From: Akkermansiaceae bacterium UBA6138
GTDB taxonomy: Bacteria > Verrucomicrobiota > Verrucomicrobiia > Verrucomicrobiales > DEV007
Length of the DNA stretch: 19,392 bases
Reading direction: 5' to 3'
NCBI GenBank assembly: GCA_002422425.1
Contig: DIVG01000083.1
Span: 28,215-47,606 of the forward strand
Part shown: positions 1-9,033 of the stretch, in pieces
Position numbering within the stretch: position 1 is the stretch's first letter
How the letters are laid out: each line of letters starts with the position of its first letter
The notes under the pieces: model-generated
Told to the model about the DNA's origin: nothing
Databases searched by the model: none
The model's input: only the letters and a program-made list of their open reading frames with translations
Program-made: the position numbers and the translations under genes

Positions 1-109
1 AGTGGCGTCGCGCGTGTTGGCCTGAGTTGAGCCTTGAAATTTTCTCGTGCAGACCGGATGCTCAGTCTGTCGGCTCTCACGCAACCGGCGTTCTCTATCA
101 CGCGACCTC

Positions 110-931
110 ATGAAAGCCGCCATCCTCTCACTGCTGCCGCTCTTTTTTCTGAGTGCCTGCCAGGTCCCGTCTTCGATCTCCAGGTCGGCGGTAGCCATGC
201 CCCTCCCCGGCGAGCTGAAAGTCGCCCTGCCCCCGCTTATTGTCGGACTTGAGGGCCCGACCTGGGATGTGGTCCGACCGGGCGGGGAGAACTTGTCGGC
301 TTGGAGCAAGCCGGTCAATGATACCTACACCCGCGTCACGACGAGCCGCAAGGTCGTCGCGATCACCTTTGACGACGGCCCACACCCCGAGAACACACCA
401 AGGCTCCTCGATATGCTCAAAGAGCGAAAAATTAGAGCGACCTTCTACGTGGTGGGAAACATGGTCAAGTATAGCCCCGAGTTGCTTCGCCGCATGATCG
501 CCGAAGGCCACGAGATCGGGAATCATACCGTCACCCACGGCAATCTTGCCCGCATGTCGGATGAAGCACTTCGCGCGGAGCTCCGGGCCGCCCATGATCA
601 GATCGTCGCTGAGACAGGCGTGACCCCCCGGTCGATGCGTCCGCCCGGAGGAGCCATTAAAAAAAGTCAGAAAGAGCTGATGTTGAGAGAGTTCGGTTAT
701 CCGACAATATTGTGGTCGGTCGATCCCGAGGATTGGAAGCGGCCCGGCCCCGCCGTGGTCACGAGCCGTCTTGTTAACGGTGCCAGCCCCGGTGGTATCC
801 TCCTCGTTCACGATCTGCACAAACCCACCGTCGATGCGATGCCCTCGACCTTCGATCAGCTCCTCGCCCAGGGATACGAGTTTGTCACCGTGACCGAGTT
901 GATCGAGCTCGATGAGAAGGTGGGCGAATAG
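110..931 (+). CDS. Lipoprotein polysaccharide deacetylase (CE4/NodB family)
   Basis: Predicted metal-dependent carbohydrate N- or O-deacetylase of the CE4 family, acting outside the cytoplasm, probably on peptidoglycan or another N-acetylated glycan. The 273-residue product starts with a lipoprotein signal: MKAAILSLLPLFFLSAC ends in a lipobox with Cys17. I therefore chose ATG 110 rather than the in-frame ATG at 47, which would put an Arg-rich stretch in front of the signal. All NodB motifs are visible: TFDDGP (metal Asp at about 88-89), HTVTH (metal His 139 and 143), RPPGG around Arg177, DPEDW at 205-209, and LVHDLH with His234. The catalytic set is complete, so the enzyme should be active. 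It stands alone and converges on the downstream icd gene. The substrate cannot be read from the sequence. No Shine-Dalgarno is visible. Confidence 0.9.
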   Translation: MKAAILSLLPLFFLSACQVPSSISRSAVAMPLPGELKVALPPLIVGLEGPTWDVVRPGGENLSAWSKPVNDTYTRVTTSRKVVAITFDDGPHPENTPRLLDMLKERKIRATFYVVGNMVKYSPELLRRMIAEGHEIGNHTVTHGNLARMSDEALRAELRAAHDQIVAETGVTPRSMRPPGGAIKKSQKELMLREFGYPTILWSVDPEDWKRPGPAVVTSRLVNGASPGGILLVHDLHKPTVDAMPSTFDQLLAQGYEFVTVTELIELDEKVGE

Positions 932-1295
932 GAAGAACGATGAGTGCGGGTTCGGGCGGATGATTCTACCCCAACTCGATTACCCGCCGGTGTGACTTCT
1001 TTCGTGCCCGGGTCGCTGCGTAATGAAACCACTGGGGGGCCAGGCGAGGAGCTGCCGGAGCTGCCGTTCCCTGATGCGCTTTTCCTGGCGAAGCAGGGCA
1101 AGGAAGCGGTGGTGGAAGAGTGGTTTCGGGGCAGCCTCCCGGCCCTTCACGCCTTCGTGGTACGTCACCCGCTTCGCGGGTTCTTGTCCAAAACGCCTAT
1201 GTGCCTTCAGCGTTTTTCGGCAAGCGGCTCGATGTTTCAATATCTGAAATTCCAGCGTATGGAAATCCCAAATACCGCGGATTAATCAACCCGCC
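932..1295. other. 364-base gap between convergent genes, no supported gene
   Basis: This stretch separates the convergent deacetylase and icd genes. It is open for up to 113 codons on the plus strand (944-1285), but the translation matches no family I recognise, has no ribosome binding site and has unusual composition, so I do not call it a gene. Visible structure: a perfect 6-bp hairpin ACCCGC-TTC-GCGGGT at 1167-1181, and a short inverted repeat TTCCA-N5-TGGAA at 1250-1264. On the minus strand the latter lies about 30 bases beyond the icd stop and could be a weak terminator. Neither hairpin has a convincing T-run. The reverse strand encodes a His/Arg/Pro-rich peptide pattern that may be a dispersed noncoding repeat; this needs a genome comparison. 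Confidence 0.5.
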
Positions 1296-3515
1296 TCAAC
1301 CCAAAATCCCGTTCAGGGTAGCACTGGGCCGCATCGCCGCCTCCACCAGCCGCTCATCCGGATGGTAATACCCGCCGATCTCGACCGGCTTGCCCTGGAC
1401 AGCGAGCAACTCCGCCACAATCTTTTCTTCATTGGCCGTGAGAGCCTCCGCCATCGGGGTAAACTCCGCCTTCAGCGCGGCATCGTCATCTTGCGCGGCC
1501 AGTTGCTGGGCCCAGTACATCGCGAGATAAAAGTGACTACCGCGGTTGTCGATCGTGCCGAGCTTGCGTCCGGGGGAGCGGTCGCATTTGAGGAATTCTC
1601 CGGTCGCGGCGTCGAGGGTCTGGGCGAGGAGCTTGGCTCTGGCATTGCCGTAGGTGTCGCCGAGGTGCTCGAGGGAGACGGCGAGGGCGAGGAATTCGCC
1701 CAGTGAATCCCAGCGCAGGTAGTTCTCCGCGACAAACTGCTGGACGTGCTTGGGGGCGGAACCTCCGGCTCCGGTTTCGAAAAGGCCCCCGCCGTTCATG
1801 AGCGGGACGATGGAGAGCATCTTCGCGCTGGTGCCGAGCTCGAGGATGGGGAAGAGGTCGGTGAGGTAGTCGCGGAGGACGTTGCCGGTCACGGAGATGG
1901 TGTCCTCGCCTTTGATGAGCCGTTCGAGGGTGTAAAGGGTCGCCTCGGTCGGGGCCATGATCTTGAGCTCAAGCCCCTCGGTGTCGTGATCAAGCAGGTA
2001 GCTGCCGACTTTGGCAATGAGCTCGGCGTCGTGGGCGCGGTCTTCGTCGAGCCAGAAGACGGCGGGGCTGCCGGTGGCGCGGGCGCGGGTCACGGCGAGC
2101 TTGACCCAGTCGGCCACGGCGGCGTCCTTGGTTTGGCAGGCGCGCCAGATGTCTCCGGGGGCGACTTCGTGTTCGATGACGACATTGCCGGCCGCATCGA
2201 CGACGCGGACTGTGCCTTCGCCGGGGATTTCAAAGGTCTTGTCGTGCGAGCCATACTCTTCGGCCTGCTGGGCCATGAGTCCGACATTGGGGACAGTGCC
2301 CATCGTGGCGACGTCGAAGGCGCCGTGGGCTTTGCAGAAGTTGATGGTGGCGTCGTAGATGCCGGCGTAGCTGCTGTCGGGGATGACGGCGAGGGTGTCC
2401 TGCTCTTTGCCGTCCTTGTTCCACATGCGGCCCGAGGTGCGGATCATCGCGGGCATGGAGGCGTCGACGATGACGTCGCTGGGGACGTGGAGATTGGTGA
2501 TGCCGAGGTCCGAATTGACCATGGCGAGATCTGGGCCCGTGGCGTAGGCAGCGGCGATGTCGGCCTCGATCTCGGCCTTTTTATCGGCGGGCAGGTTCGC
2601 GAGCTTGGCGGTGAGGTCTCCAAAGCCGTTGCGGAAATCGACGCCGAGTTCTTTCAGCGTCTCGCCGTGTTTGGCGATGAGGTCTTTGAAATAGACCTGA
2701 ACGGCGTGGCCGAAGATGATGGGGTCCGAGACCTTCATCATGGTGGCCTTGAGGTGGAGCGAAAGGAGGACGCCCTCGGCCTTCGCGGCGGTGACCTGGT
2801 CTTCGAGGAAGGCGACGAGAGCGGCCTTGCGCATGACGGCACCGTCAAAGATCTCACCGGCCTTGAGCGGGGTCGAGGCCTTGAGGGTTGTGATGGTGCC
2901 GTCGGCGGCGACGAACTCGATCTTTACGTCGGTGGCATCCTCGACGGTGATGGACTTCTCGTTCGAGAAGAAGTCGTCGCGTCCCATCGTGGCGACGCGG
3001 GTCTTCGAATCGGCGGTCCAGGCGCCCATGGAGTGGGGATTCTGGCGGGCGTATTCCTTGACCGCCTTCGGGGCGCGGCGGTCCGAGTTGCCCTCGCGGA
3101 GGACGGGGTTCACGGCGCTGCCCTTGACCTTGTCGTAGCGGGACTTAATGTCCTTGTCTTCAGCGGTGGTAGCCTCGTCGGGGTAATTGGGAAGGGCGAA
3201 ACCCTGAGACTGCAGTTCGGCGATGGCGGCCTTGAGCTGGGGGACTGAGGCGCTCACGTTGGGGAGCTTGATGATGTTCGCCTCGGGCGTTTTGGCGAGT
3301 TCGCCGAGTTCGCTGAGGGCATCGGAGACACGCTGGTCTTCTTTCAGAAACTCGGGGAATCCGCAGAGGATGCGTCCGGCGAGGGAGATGTCGCGCGTTT
3401 CCACAGCGACTCCCGAAGATTTTGTAAAAGCCTGAATGATAGGAAGCAGCGAGTAAGTCGCGAGGGCGGGGGCTTCGTCGGTCTTCGTGTAGAGGATGGT
3501 GGGGGCGTTGGACAT
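1296..3515 (-). CDS. icd: Monomeric NADP-dependent isocitrate dehydrogenase
   Basis: Oxidative decarboxylation of isocitrate to 2-oxoglutarate with NADP+ in the cytoplasm (TCA cycle). The 739-residue product has the length and sequence of the monomeric IDH class (Azotobacter/Corynebacterium type, about 740 residues), not the ~420-residue dimeric class. Family hallmarks seen: the N-terminal YTKTDEAPALATYSLLPII segment, the substrate-loop segment NPVLREGNSDRRAP at about 136-149, LHLKATMMKVSDPIIFGHAV with the catalytic-region Lys near 257, FWLDEDRAHD, and the NADP-binding segment LMNGGGLFETGAGGSAPKHV. The ORF is intact from ATG 3515 to its stop. It is divergent from the helicase gene with 146 bases between the chosen starts, and convergent with the deacetylase. 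No clear Shine-Dalgarno precedes the start. Identification is firm. Confidence 0.96.
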   Translation of the reverse strand: MSNAPTILYTKTDEAPALATYSLLPIIQAFTKSSGVAVETRDISLAGRILCGFPEFLKEDQRVSDALSELGELAKTPEANIIKLPNVSASVPQLKAAIAELQSQGFALPNYPDEATTAEDKDIKSRYDKVKGSAVNPVLREGNSDRRAPKAVKEYARQNPHSMGAWTADSKTRVATMGRDDFFSNEKSITVEDATDVKIEFVAADGTITTLKASTPLKAGEIFDGAVMRKAALVAFLEDQVTAAKAEGVLLSLHLKATMMKVSDPIIFGHAVQVYFKDLIAKHGETLKELGVDFRNGFGDLTAKLANLPADKKAEIEADIAAAYATGPDLAMVNSDLGITNLHVPSDVIVDASMPAMIRTSGRMWNKDGKEQDTLAVIPDSSYAGIYDATINFCKAHGAFDVATMGTVPNVGLMAQQAEEYGSHDKTFEIPGEGTVRVVDAAGNVVIEHEVAPGDIWRACQTKDAAVADWVKLAVTRARATGSPAVFWLDEDRAHDAELIAKVGSYLLDHDTEGLELKIMAPTEATLYTLERLIKGEDTISVTGNVLRDYLTDLFPILELGTSAKMLSIVPLMNGGGLFETGAGGSAPKHVQQFVAENYLRWDSLGEFLALAVSLEHLGDTYGNARAKLLAQTLDAATGEFLKCDRSPGRKLGTIDNRGSHFYLAMYWAQQLAAQDDDAALKAEFTPMAEALTANEEKIVAELLAVQGKPVEIGGYYHPDERLVEAAMRPSATLNGILG

Positions 3516-3661
3516 GATCAGTGGAACCAGTAAATCGTTATTTTCCCGGAGACGCGGGCGGTCTCGCGGAGTTGCCTCTTACCCCACGGAGATCCCAAAA
3601 TCAAGAAACAGGGCACAATCTCCCTTTTCATGTCGGTGTTTTCGGGGAAGTTGAGCGGCTC

Positions 3662-6600
3662 ATGGCGGAGACATCTTTACCCCAATTTCCCGTCGGCGAG
3701 GGATTCCGTCGCGCCTTCGAGAACCTTACCAGGCTCGAGGTGGAGGTCATTCTCGTGCTCGGAAGGGAGGAAAAACCGCTCTCCCTCTCTGCGGTCGTGG
3801 AGGCATTCACCCGCGCGGGCCTGAGGCAAAACACCGGGAAAGCCTACCCGGCCAGTCGCATCAAGGAGACCCTCACGGACCTGACGAAGAGAAACATCAT
3901 CGAGATGGAGCAGGGCCGCGGCTGGCGCATCCCGCTCTACTACGGGAACTACGTGGCCGCCTTCGCCTCGCGCTCGCCCGAGCATTTTCCCTTGATGCGG
4001 GCGATCTACACCGAGGCGTTTTTCCCGGCGCGGAGCGGTTATTACAATTCCTACTTCCGCGGCAACATGCCGCACATCGAGGGCAAGATACGCGCGCTCT
4101 ACTACCTCGATCGTCTCGATGAGCTGGAAAAGCTGCATGCCGAGGTCGAGCGGCTCCGCTGGATGATGCCGAGCCTGCTGTTCCTTACCGAACCGCTGGA
4201 CCACGAGCGCTTCGAGCGGCTCTCTCTCCCGATCCGGCGCGACGCGGTGACGGCGATGTTCTATGAAAAGCTGACGGAGATCGGTCCCCTCAACGAGCTG
4301 ATCCATTACCTCGCGGAGAAGCCGAATCCGCTCTTTATCGATCCAACGGTGGGGCGGGCCATGGGCGAGTCGCTCCTCCTGATGGGGAAACTCGGCTCGG
4401 CGCGGGACTATGCGGAGCTGCTGCGCACGGAGGAAAGCACGATGCGTGACACGGAAGCGCTCGCCGAAGCCAGGGCGCTCCTCGCTGGGGTCGATTTTTT
4501 CAGCGGCCGCATCGACGAGGCCATCGCCGGGTACGAAGAGAGCCTCGCGATACGCCGCAAGGCGAGCCGGAAACGCAAGATGGCCCCGCGCGGGCTGGGC
4601 TGCCTCTTTTACCAGCTCGCCCTCGCGCGGCGTGGCGTGGCGGGAGACTTCGAGACGGCGACCCAGACGGGGAAATGGGGCGCGGAACTCGAGGGCCTTG
4701 AGGTCGGGATCTATTATTCGTGGGCCATTGATCTCATCGGCTGCCTCTCGGGCAACCCGGGCGAATCGCGTCAGGCCATCATGGCGCAGCACAAAAGCAT
4801 GTGCAACGAAGAGGCAAAGACACTCACGGCGATCTTCTTCGTGATGCTGGCGCGCCTCTCCCAGGCTCCGGAGCAGATCCTCCGCGACTGGGTCCCGATC
4901 CTGGAGTTCTATGCCGAGGCCACGGAAAAGATGGGTCTGGAAGGGCTCGCCCTGGAATACCTCAGTCTCTGCGACCTGATCACCGGCGGGGAGAAGGGCA
5001 AATCCGGGAGGGCCGCAGCCTTTCTCGCGACCCATCCGGCCATGGCGGTCTACGTGCCTTTTTCGACCTCGCTGAATCCGAGCCCGCGCTGGGAATCGGG
5101 CCTCATCGCCCTCGAACAGCTCGCCGCAAAGCACGGCAAGCTCGCCGCGGCGGGTCCGTCGGTGCCGAAGACGGGTGCCGCACGCAAAGAGGTCGTCTGG
5201 ATTTTTTCCGCCTTCGACGAGGAGGATCTGAATAGCGGTTACTGGTCGCTCGATCCGATCGAGCGCAGCATTGCGGCGAACGGCAAGGCCTCGAAGGGTC
5301 GCCGCATCGCCCTGAAACGGCTCAAGGAATCACCCGACGAGATTCCCCACCTCACCGATCAGGACAAGGCGATCTGCCGCCACATCCGCCTTGATCGGGG
5401 CGACTATTACCACCGCGAGTCCTATCATCTCGACAAGGCCGGGGCCCTCCTCGATCTCGTGGGGCATCCGCTCGTCTTCGGCGACGACGCGGCGACGCGA
5501 CCCCTCACCTTCCGCCGCGGGCGGTTCCGGCTCGAGACCCACGAGCTCCTCAACGGCCAGCTCGAGATCAGGCTCGAACCTACCCTGTGCACGAAGACGG
5601 CGATCCACACGGTGCAGGATAGTCCCTCAAGCTATGTCGTTTACGAAGTCAATGCAGCGGTCAAAGGCCTCGCCGGGATTCTCGGGGAGAGTTCGTCCAT
5701 GACAATCCCGGGTGAGGCGAAAGGGCGCTTTTTCCAAGCCATCTCAACTTTCGCCGCCGATGTCGATATCGCGGCGGACGGGGAATCGTTTTCCGCCGTC
5801 GCTGCGGCGGACCCGGGTCTGCGACAGGTCGAGCCCGACACGACGATACGGTTGCGCCTTCTACCCGAAGGCGAAGGGCTCGCGGTGCGCCTGCTCGTGC
5901 GCCCGATCGAGGGTAGCGACGCCATTTTCGCCCCCGGCGGGGGAAAAGAGATCGTCTTCGGGGTGGTGAAGGACGAGAGACTCCAGACGCGACGTCCGCT
6001 CGGGGACGAACGCTCTGCGGCCGAGGCCGTCATCGCCGCCTGCCCGGCGCTGCGCGACAGCCGCGGCGAGCAATCCGATCTGTGGGAGTGGCGTTTCCCC
6101 AATGCGAACGACTGCCTCGCCCTGCTGCGTGACCTCCATCCGCTCCGCGACAAGGGCGTCGTGCTCGAATGGCCGAAAGAGGAACCCTACCGCCTCTCGG
6201 GCGTCGCCTCGGTCACGAACACGAAACTTTCCCTCGGCACCGCGGGTGACTGGCTCACCGCTTCGGGCGAGGTGAAGGTCAGTGAGGATCTCGTCCTGAC
6301 AATGCGACAACTCCTCGATCTCGTCGCGACGATGCCGCGCGGGGCCGAGTTCGTCGAGCTCGGCGACGGGCAGTTCCTCGCGCTCGAATCGGATTTCCGC
6401 CACTACCTTGAGGACATGCAGTCGCTCGCCCAGCCGGGCAAAGGCGATCTCGTGAAGCTGCCGCCGCTCGCCGCGCTCGCCCTCGAGGACTTTGTCGAGA
6501 AGACCGGCAGCGCTGCCCGCAGCAAGAGCTGGAAGGAAAAGATCGAGCGCTTTCGCGCGGCGCGGGATCACGATCCCGAAGTGCCCGCGACGCTCCAGGC

Positions 6601-7999
6601 CGAGCTGCGGTCCTACCAACTCGAAGGCTACCGCTGGCTCAGCCGTCTCGCCATGTGCGGTGCCGGGGCCTGCCTCGCCGACGACATGGGTCTCGGAAAA
6701 ACGGTTCAGGCCCTTGCCCTGCTCCTCGAACGGGCCCCGGGTGGACCGGCTCTTGTGGTTGCCCCGACCTCGGTCGCGGCGAACTGGCTCGAAGAGGCGA
6801 TCAAATTCGCCCCGACCCTGCGGCCCGCGATTTTCGGCAGCGGCGATCGCCAGGTCCAGCTCGCCGAGGCGGGTCCCTTCGACCTCGTCATCTGCACCTA
6901 CGGACTTCTCCAGCGCGAAGAGGAAGCCCTGACAAAGATCCAATGGCACACCGTCATCCTCGACGAAGCCCAGGCGATCAAGAACAGCGCGACAAACCGC
7001 TCGCGCGCGGCGCGCAATCTCCAGGCTGACTTCCGCGTCGTCACGACCGGTACGCCGGTGGAGAACCGTCTCTCCGAGCTTCACACCCTTTTCCGCTTCA
7101 TCCTCCCCGGCTACCTCGGTTCGTGGGATCACTTCCGCAAGAACTTCGCCGACCCGATCGAGCGCGATCGTGATCCTGTCGTGCGGGACCGGCTGCGGCG
7201 GCTCATTCATCCTTTCCTGCTGCGGCGGCTCAAGTCGGGCGTGCTCCGCGACCTGCCCTCGCGCACCGAGATCAATCTCACGATCGAACTCAGCGAGGCC
7301 GAGTCTGCCTTTTACGAGGCTCTCCGCAGCCGCGCCGTCGAGGAACTGACCGCCACCGGCGCCGCCAAAAAAGCGCAGGATGACCCCGGCAAAAAGGCCT
7401 TCATGATCCTGGCCGAACTCACCCGACTGCGCCGTGCCTGCTGCCACCCCGCCCTCGTCGATCCGAAAGTCGGGAAGACGATCAGCAGCGCGAAGCTGGC
7501 CGCCTTTTCCGAGACGGTCGAGGAGATCCTCGCCGGACGTCACCAGGTCCTCGTCTTCAGCCAGTTCGTCGATCACCTCGCCATCATCCGCGCCGAGCTC
7601 GATCAGAAGGGTATCGCCTATCAATATCTCGACGGCTCCACGCCCACGAAAAAACGCAAGGCGGCGGTCGATGCCTTCCAGCGCGGGGAGGGTGTTGTTT
7701 TCCTGATTTCGCTGAAGGCGGGCGGCTTCGGGCTCAACCTCACCGCGGCCGACTACGTCATCCACATGGACCCGTGGTGGAATCCCGCGACAGAGGATCA
7801 GGCCTCGGACCGCGCCCACCGCATCGGCCAGACCCGACCGGTGACGATCTATCGTTTTATCACGAAAGGAACGATCGAGGAAAAGATCGTCGCCCTACAT
7901 CATCAGAAACGCGAACTCGCCGAGTCGCTCCTGACGGGAGCGGAGGACGCGAACGTGAGACTCTCGCCCGAGGAGCTGCTGGAGCTGATACGGGGGTAG
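3662..7999 (+). CDS. Large SNF2/SWI2 helicase-like ATPase with winged-helix and TPR-like N-terminus
   Basis: A 1445-residue protein. The C-terminal third is a complete SNF2-type ATPase: LRSYQLEGYRWL from residue 982, Walker A DMGLGKT with Lys1013, motif II DEAQ at 1101-1104, the TGTPVEN motif, the LLRRLKS segment, and helicase lobe 2 with LDGSTP, SLKAGGFGLNLT, DPWWNPATEDQA and the arginine-finger motif RAHRIGQ (Arg1387). SNF2 proteins translocate on double-stranded DNA and displace or remodel bound proteins. Residues about 20-95 resemble a winged helix (helix PASRIKETLTDLTKRNIIE, then a short wing). Residues about 100-450 are alpha-helical with a TPR-like stretch near 280-340. The middle is probably a SNF2-associated beta-rich domain. 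No nuclease or methylase is fused or adjacent. The frame stays open back to GTG 3521, which would add 47 residues, but that start is only six bases from the icd start and the extra sequence looks noncoding, so I prefer ATG 3662. Exact role unknown. Confidence 0.9.
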   Translation: MAETSLPQFPVGEGFRRAFENLTRLEVEVILVLGREEKPLSLSAVVEAFTRAGLRQNTGKAYPASRIKETLTDLTKRNIIEMEQGRGWRIPLYYGNYVAAFASRSPEHFPLMRAIYTEAFFPARSGYYNSYFRGNMPHIEGKIRALYYLDRLDELEKLHAEVERLRWMMPSLLFLTEPLDHERFERLSLPIRRDAVTAMFYEKLTEIGPLNELIHYLAEKPNPLFIDPTVGRAMGESLLLMGKLGSARDYAELLRTEESTMRDTEALAEARALLAGVDFFSGRIDEAIAGYEESLAIRRKASRKRKMAPRGLGCLFYQLALARRGVAGDFETATQTGKWGAELEGLEVGIYYSWAIDLIGCLSGNPGESRQAIMAQHKSMCNEEAKTLTAIFFVMLARLSQAPEQILRDWVPILEFYAEATEKMGLEGLALEYLSLCDLITGGEKGKSGRAAAFLATHPAMAVYVPFSTSLNPSPRWESGLIALEQLAAKHGKLAAAGPSVPKTGAARKEVVWIFSAFDEEDLNSGYWSLDPIERSIAANGKASKGRRIALKRLKESPDEIPHLTDQDKAICRHIRLDRGDYYHRESYHLDKAGALLDLVGHPLVFGDDAATRPLTFRRGRFRLETHELLNGQLEIRLEPTLCTKTAIHTVQDSPSSYVVYEVNAAVKGLAGILGESSSMTIPGEAKGRFFQAISTFAADVDIAADGESFSAVAAADPGLRQVEPDTTIRLRLLPEGEGLAVRLLVRPIEGSDAIFAPGGGKEIVFGVVKDERLQTRRPLGDERSAAEAVIAACPALRDSRGEQSDLWEWRFPNANDCLALLRDLHPLRDKGVVLEWPKEEPYRLSGVASVTNTKLSLGTAGDWLTASGEVKVSEDLVLTMRQLLDLVATMPRGAEFVELGDGQFLALESDFRHYLEDMQSLAQPGKGDLVKLPPLAALALEDFVEKTGSAARSKSWKEKIERFRAARDHDPEVPATLQAELRSYQLEGYRWLSRLAMCGAGACLADDMGLGKTVQALALLLERAPGGPALVVAPTSVAANWLEEAIKFAPTLRPAIFGSGDRQVQLAEAGPFDLVICTYGLLQREEEALTKIQWHTVILDEAQAIKNSATNRSRAARNLQADFRVVTTGTPVENRLSELHTLFRFILPGYLGSWDHFRKNFADPIERDRDPVVRDRLRRLIHPFLLRRLKSGVLRDLPSRTEINLTIELSEAESAFYEALRSRAVEELTATGAAKKAQDDPGKKAFMILAELTRLRRACCHPALVDPKVGKTISSAKLAAFSETVEEILAGRHQVLVFSQFVDHLAIIRAELDQKGIAYQYLDGSTPTKKRKAAVDAFQRGEGVVFLISLKAGGFGLNLTAADYVIHMDPWWNPATEDQASDRAHRIGQTRPVTIYRFITKGTIEEKIVALHHQKRELAESLLTGAEDANVRLSPEELLELIRG

Positions 8000-8097
8000 G
8001 GGGATTTGGGATGGCGGATTTGGCCAGGAATCGAAAAGCGCCACTCGCAGGAATTTCTTTTGCTGTCGGAATATGACCGAGCGGGTAGATTCCGGGT

Positions 8098-9024
8098 ATG
8101 AAAAATCCCGCCCCTTTTTCGCGTCGTTCTTTCGTGAACGGTTGCACTGCCTCGGTAGCTGCGGTAGCGGCGTCCATGAACGAACGTTTTGCCCTCGCCG
8201 AAGAAGCTGCCGCCAGAGCCGGTGTCAGTGGGAAGATCAACCACTCGGCGTGCAAATGGTGCTACAAGGGCATCTCCCTCGACGATCTCTGCGCGGCGGG
8301 GAAGCAGTTCGGTCTCCACGCCATCGACCTGCTCGATCCGGCGGATTTCGCGACGATGAAGAAGCACGACATGCACTGCCCCATGGTCAGCTTCCCTTCG
8401 GCCGAGGTCGAGATCGGCGGGGTCAAAAAGAAGATCGGCTCGATCCCGCACGCCTTCAACCGGCTCGAGCATCACGATACGCTCGTCGCAATCTATGAAC
8501 CGCTCCTCAAGGAAAGCGCGGCGGCGGGATTCAACAAGGTGATCTGCTTTTCAGGCAATCGTGACGGACTCGACGACGAGCAGGGTCTTGAGAACTGCGC
8601 GATCGGGCTGAAGAAACTGATGCCGCTTTGTGAAAAACTCGGCGTCACCCTGACCATGGAACTACTCAATTCCAAGGTGAATCACGCCGACTACATGTGC
8701 GACCTCTCCTCGTGGGGCGCGGCTCTCTGCGACAAGGTCGGGTCCGAGCGCTTTAAGCTGCTCTACGACATCTACCACATGCAGATCATGGAGGGCGACA
8801 TCATCGCGACGATCAAAGACCGTCACCAGTATTTCAGCCATTATCACACCGGCGGAGTGCCTGGTCGCGCCGAGATCGACGAGACGCAGGAGCTCTACTA
8901 CCCCGCGATCATGCGTGCCATCGTCGAGACCGGCTTCACCGGCTGGGTCGCGCAGGAGTTCATTCCCAGGCGCGATGACAAAATCGCCTCGCTGAAGCAG
9001 GCTGTCGAGATCTGCACGGTGTGA
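8098..9024 (+). CDS. Tat-exported hydroxypyruvate isomerase-like TIM-barrel protein
   Basis: A 308-residue sugar phosphate isomerase/epimerase-like protein of the xylose-isomerase-like TIM-barrel superfamily, closest in pattern to hydroxypyruvate isomerase (Hyi). The N-terminus has a twin-arginine signal, FSRRSFVNGC at about 7-16 followed by an Ala-rich hydrophobic stretch, so the folded protein should go to the periplasm. The expected metal-site residues are present: Glu188 (TMELLNSK), Asp224 (LLYDIYHMQ), His250 (HYHTGG) and Glu287 (AQEF). The segments ELLNSKVNHADYMCD and FTGWVAQEF are typical of the Hyi subgroup. Cytoplasmic Hyi interconverts hydroxypyruvate and tartronate semialdehyde; the substrate of exported versions is not known to me. 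It stands 98 bases after the helicase gene and ends nine bases before the convergent L,D-transpeptidase gene. Fold and export are confident; the reaction is inferred. Confidence 0.85.
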   Translation: MKNPAPFSRRSFVNGCTASVAAVAASMNERFALAEEAAARAGVSGKINHSACKWCYKGISLDDLCAAGKQFGLHAIDLLDPADFATMKKHDMHCPMVSFPSAEVEIGGVKKKIGSIPHAFNRLEHHDTLVAIYEPLLKESAAAGFNKVICFSGNRDGLDDEQGLENCAIGLKKLMPLCEKLGVTLTMELLNSKVNHADYMCDLSSWGAALCDKVGSERFKLLYDIYHMQIMEGDIIATIKDRHQYFSHYHTGGVPGRAEIDETQELYYPAIMRAIVETGFTGWVAQEFIPRRDDKIASLKQAVEICTV

Positions 9025-9033
9025 TCGGAAAGA

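Noticed and set aside
944..1285. 113-codon open frame in the icd/deacetylase spacer
   Set aside because: It has no ribosome binding site, family or neighbour support, and both strands are equally open; kept only as an unexplained spacer.
1746..3248. 500-codon open frame opposite icd
   Set aside because: It lies wholly antisense to a firmly identified enzyme gene; its Gly/Asp/Val-rich translation is the usual result of a GC-rich gene read backwards.
3521..3661. GTG 3521 as the helicase start
   Set aside because: It would start six bases from the divergent icd start and use up the whole shared promoter region; the added 47 residues do not look like protein, while ATG 3662 begins right before the winged-helix-like segment.
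3677..5134. 485-codon open frame antisense to the helicase N-terminus
   Set aside because: The sense frame continues without break into the helicase domains; the antisense translation is Arg/Glu/Leu-rich with no recognisable family.
5861..7819. 652-codon open frame antisense to the helicase
   Set aside because: It covers the SNF2 motifs on the other strand, its composition is rich in Gly, Glu, Arg and Ala with no domain, and it is explained by GC-rich codon use.
3662..7999. A defence island around the SNF2 protein
   Set aside because: Neighbours are icd and an isomerase-like gene; no nuclease, methylase, phospholipase-D or other known defence partner is present.
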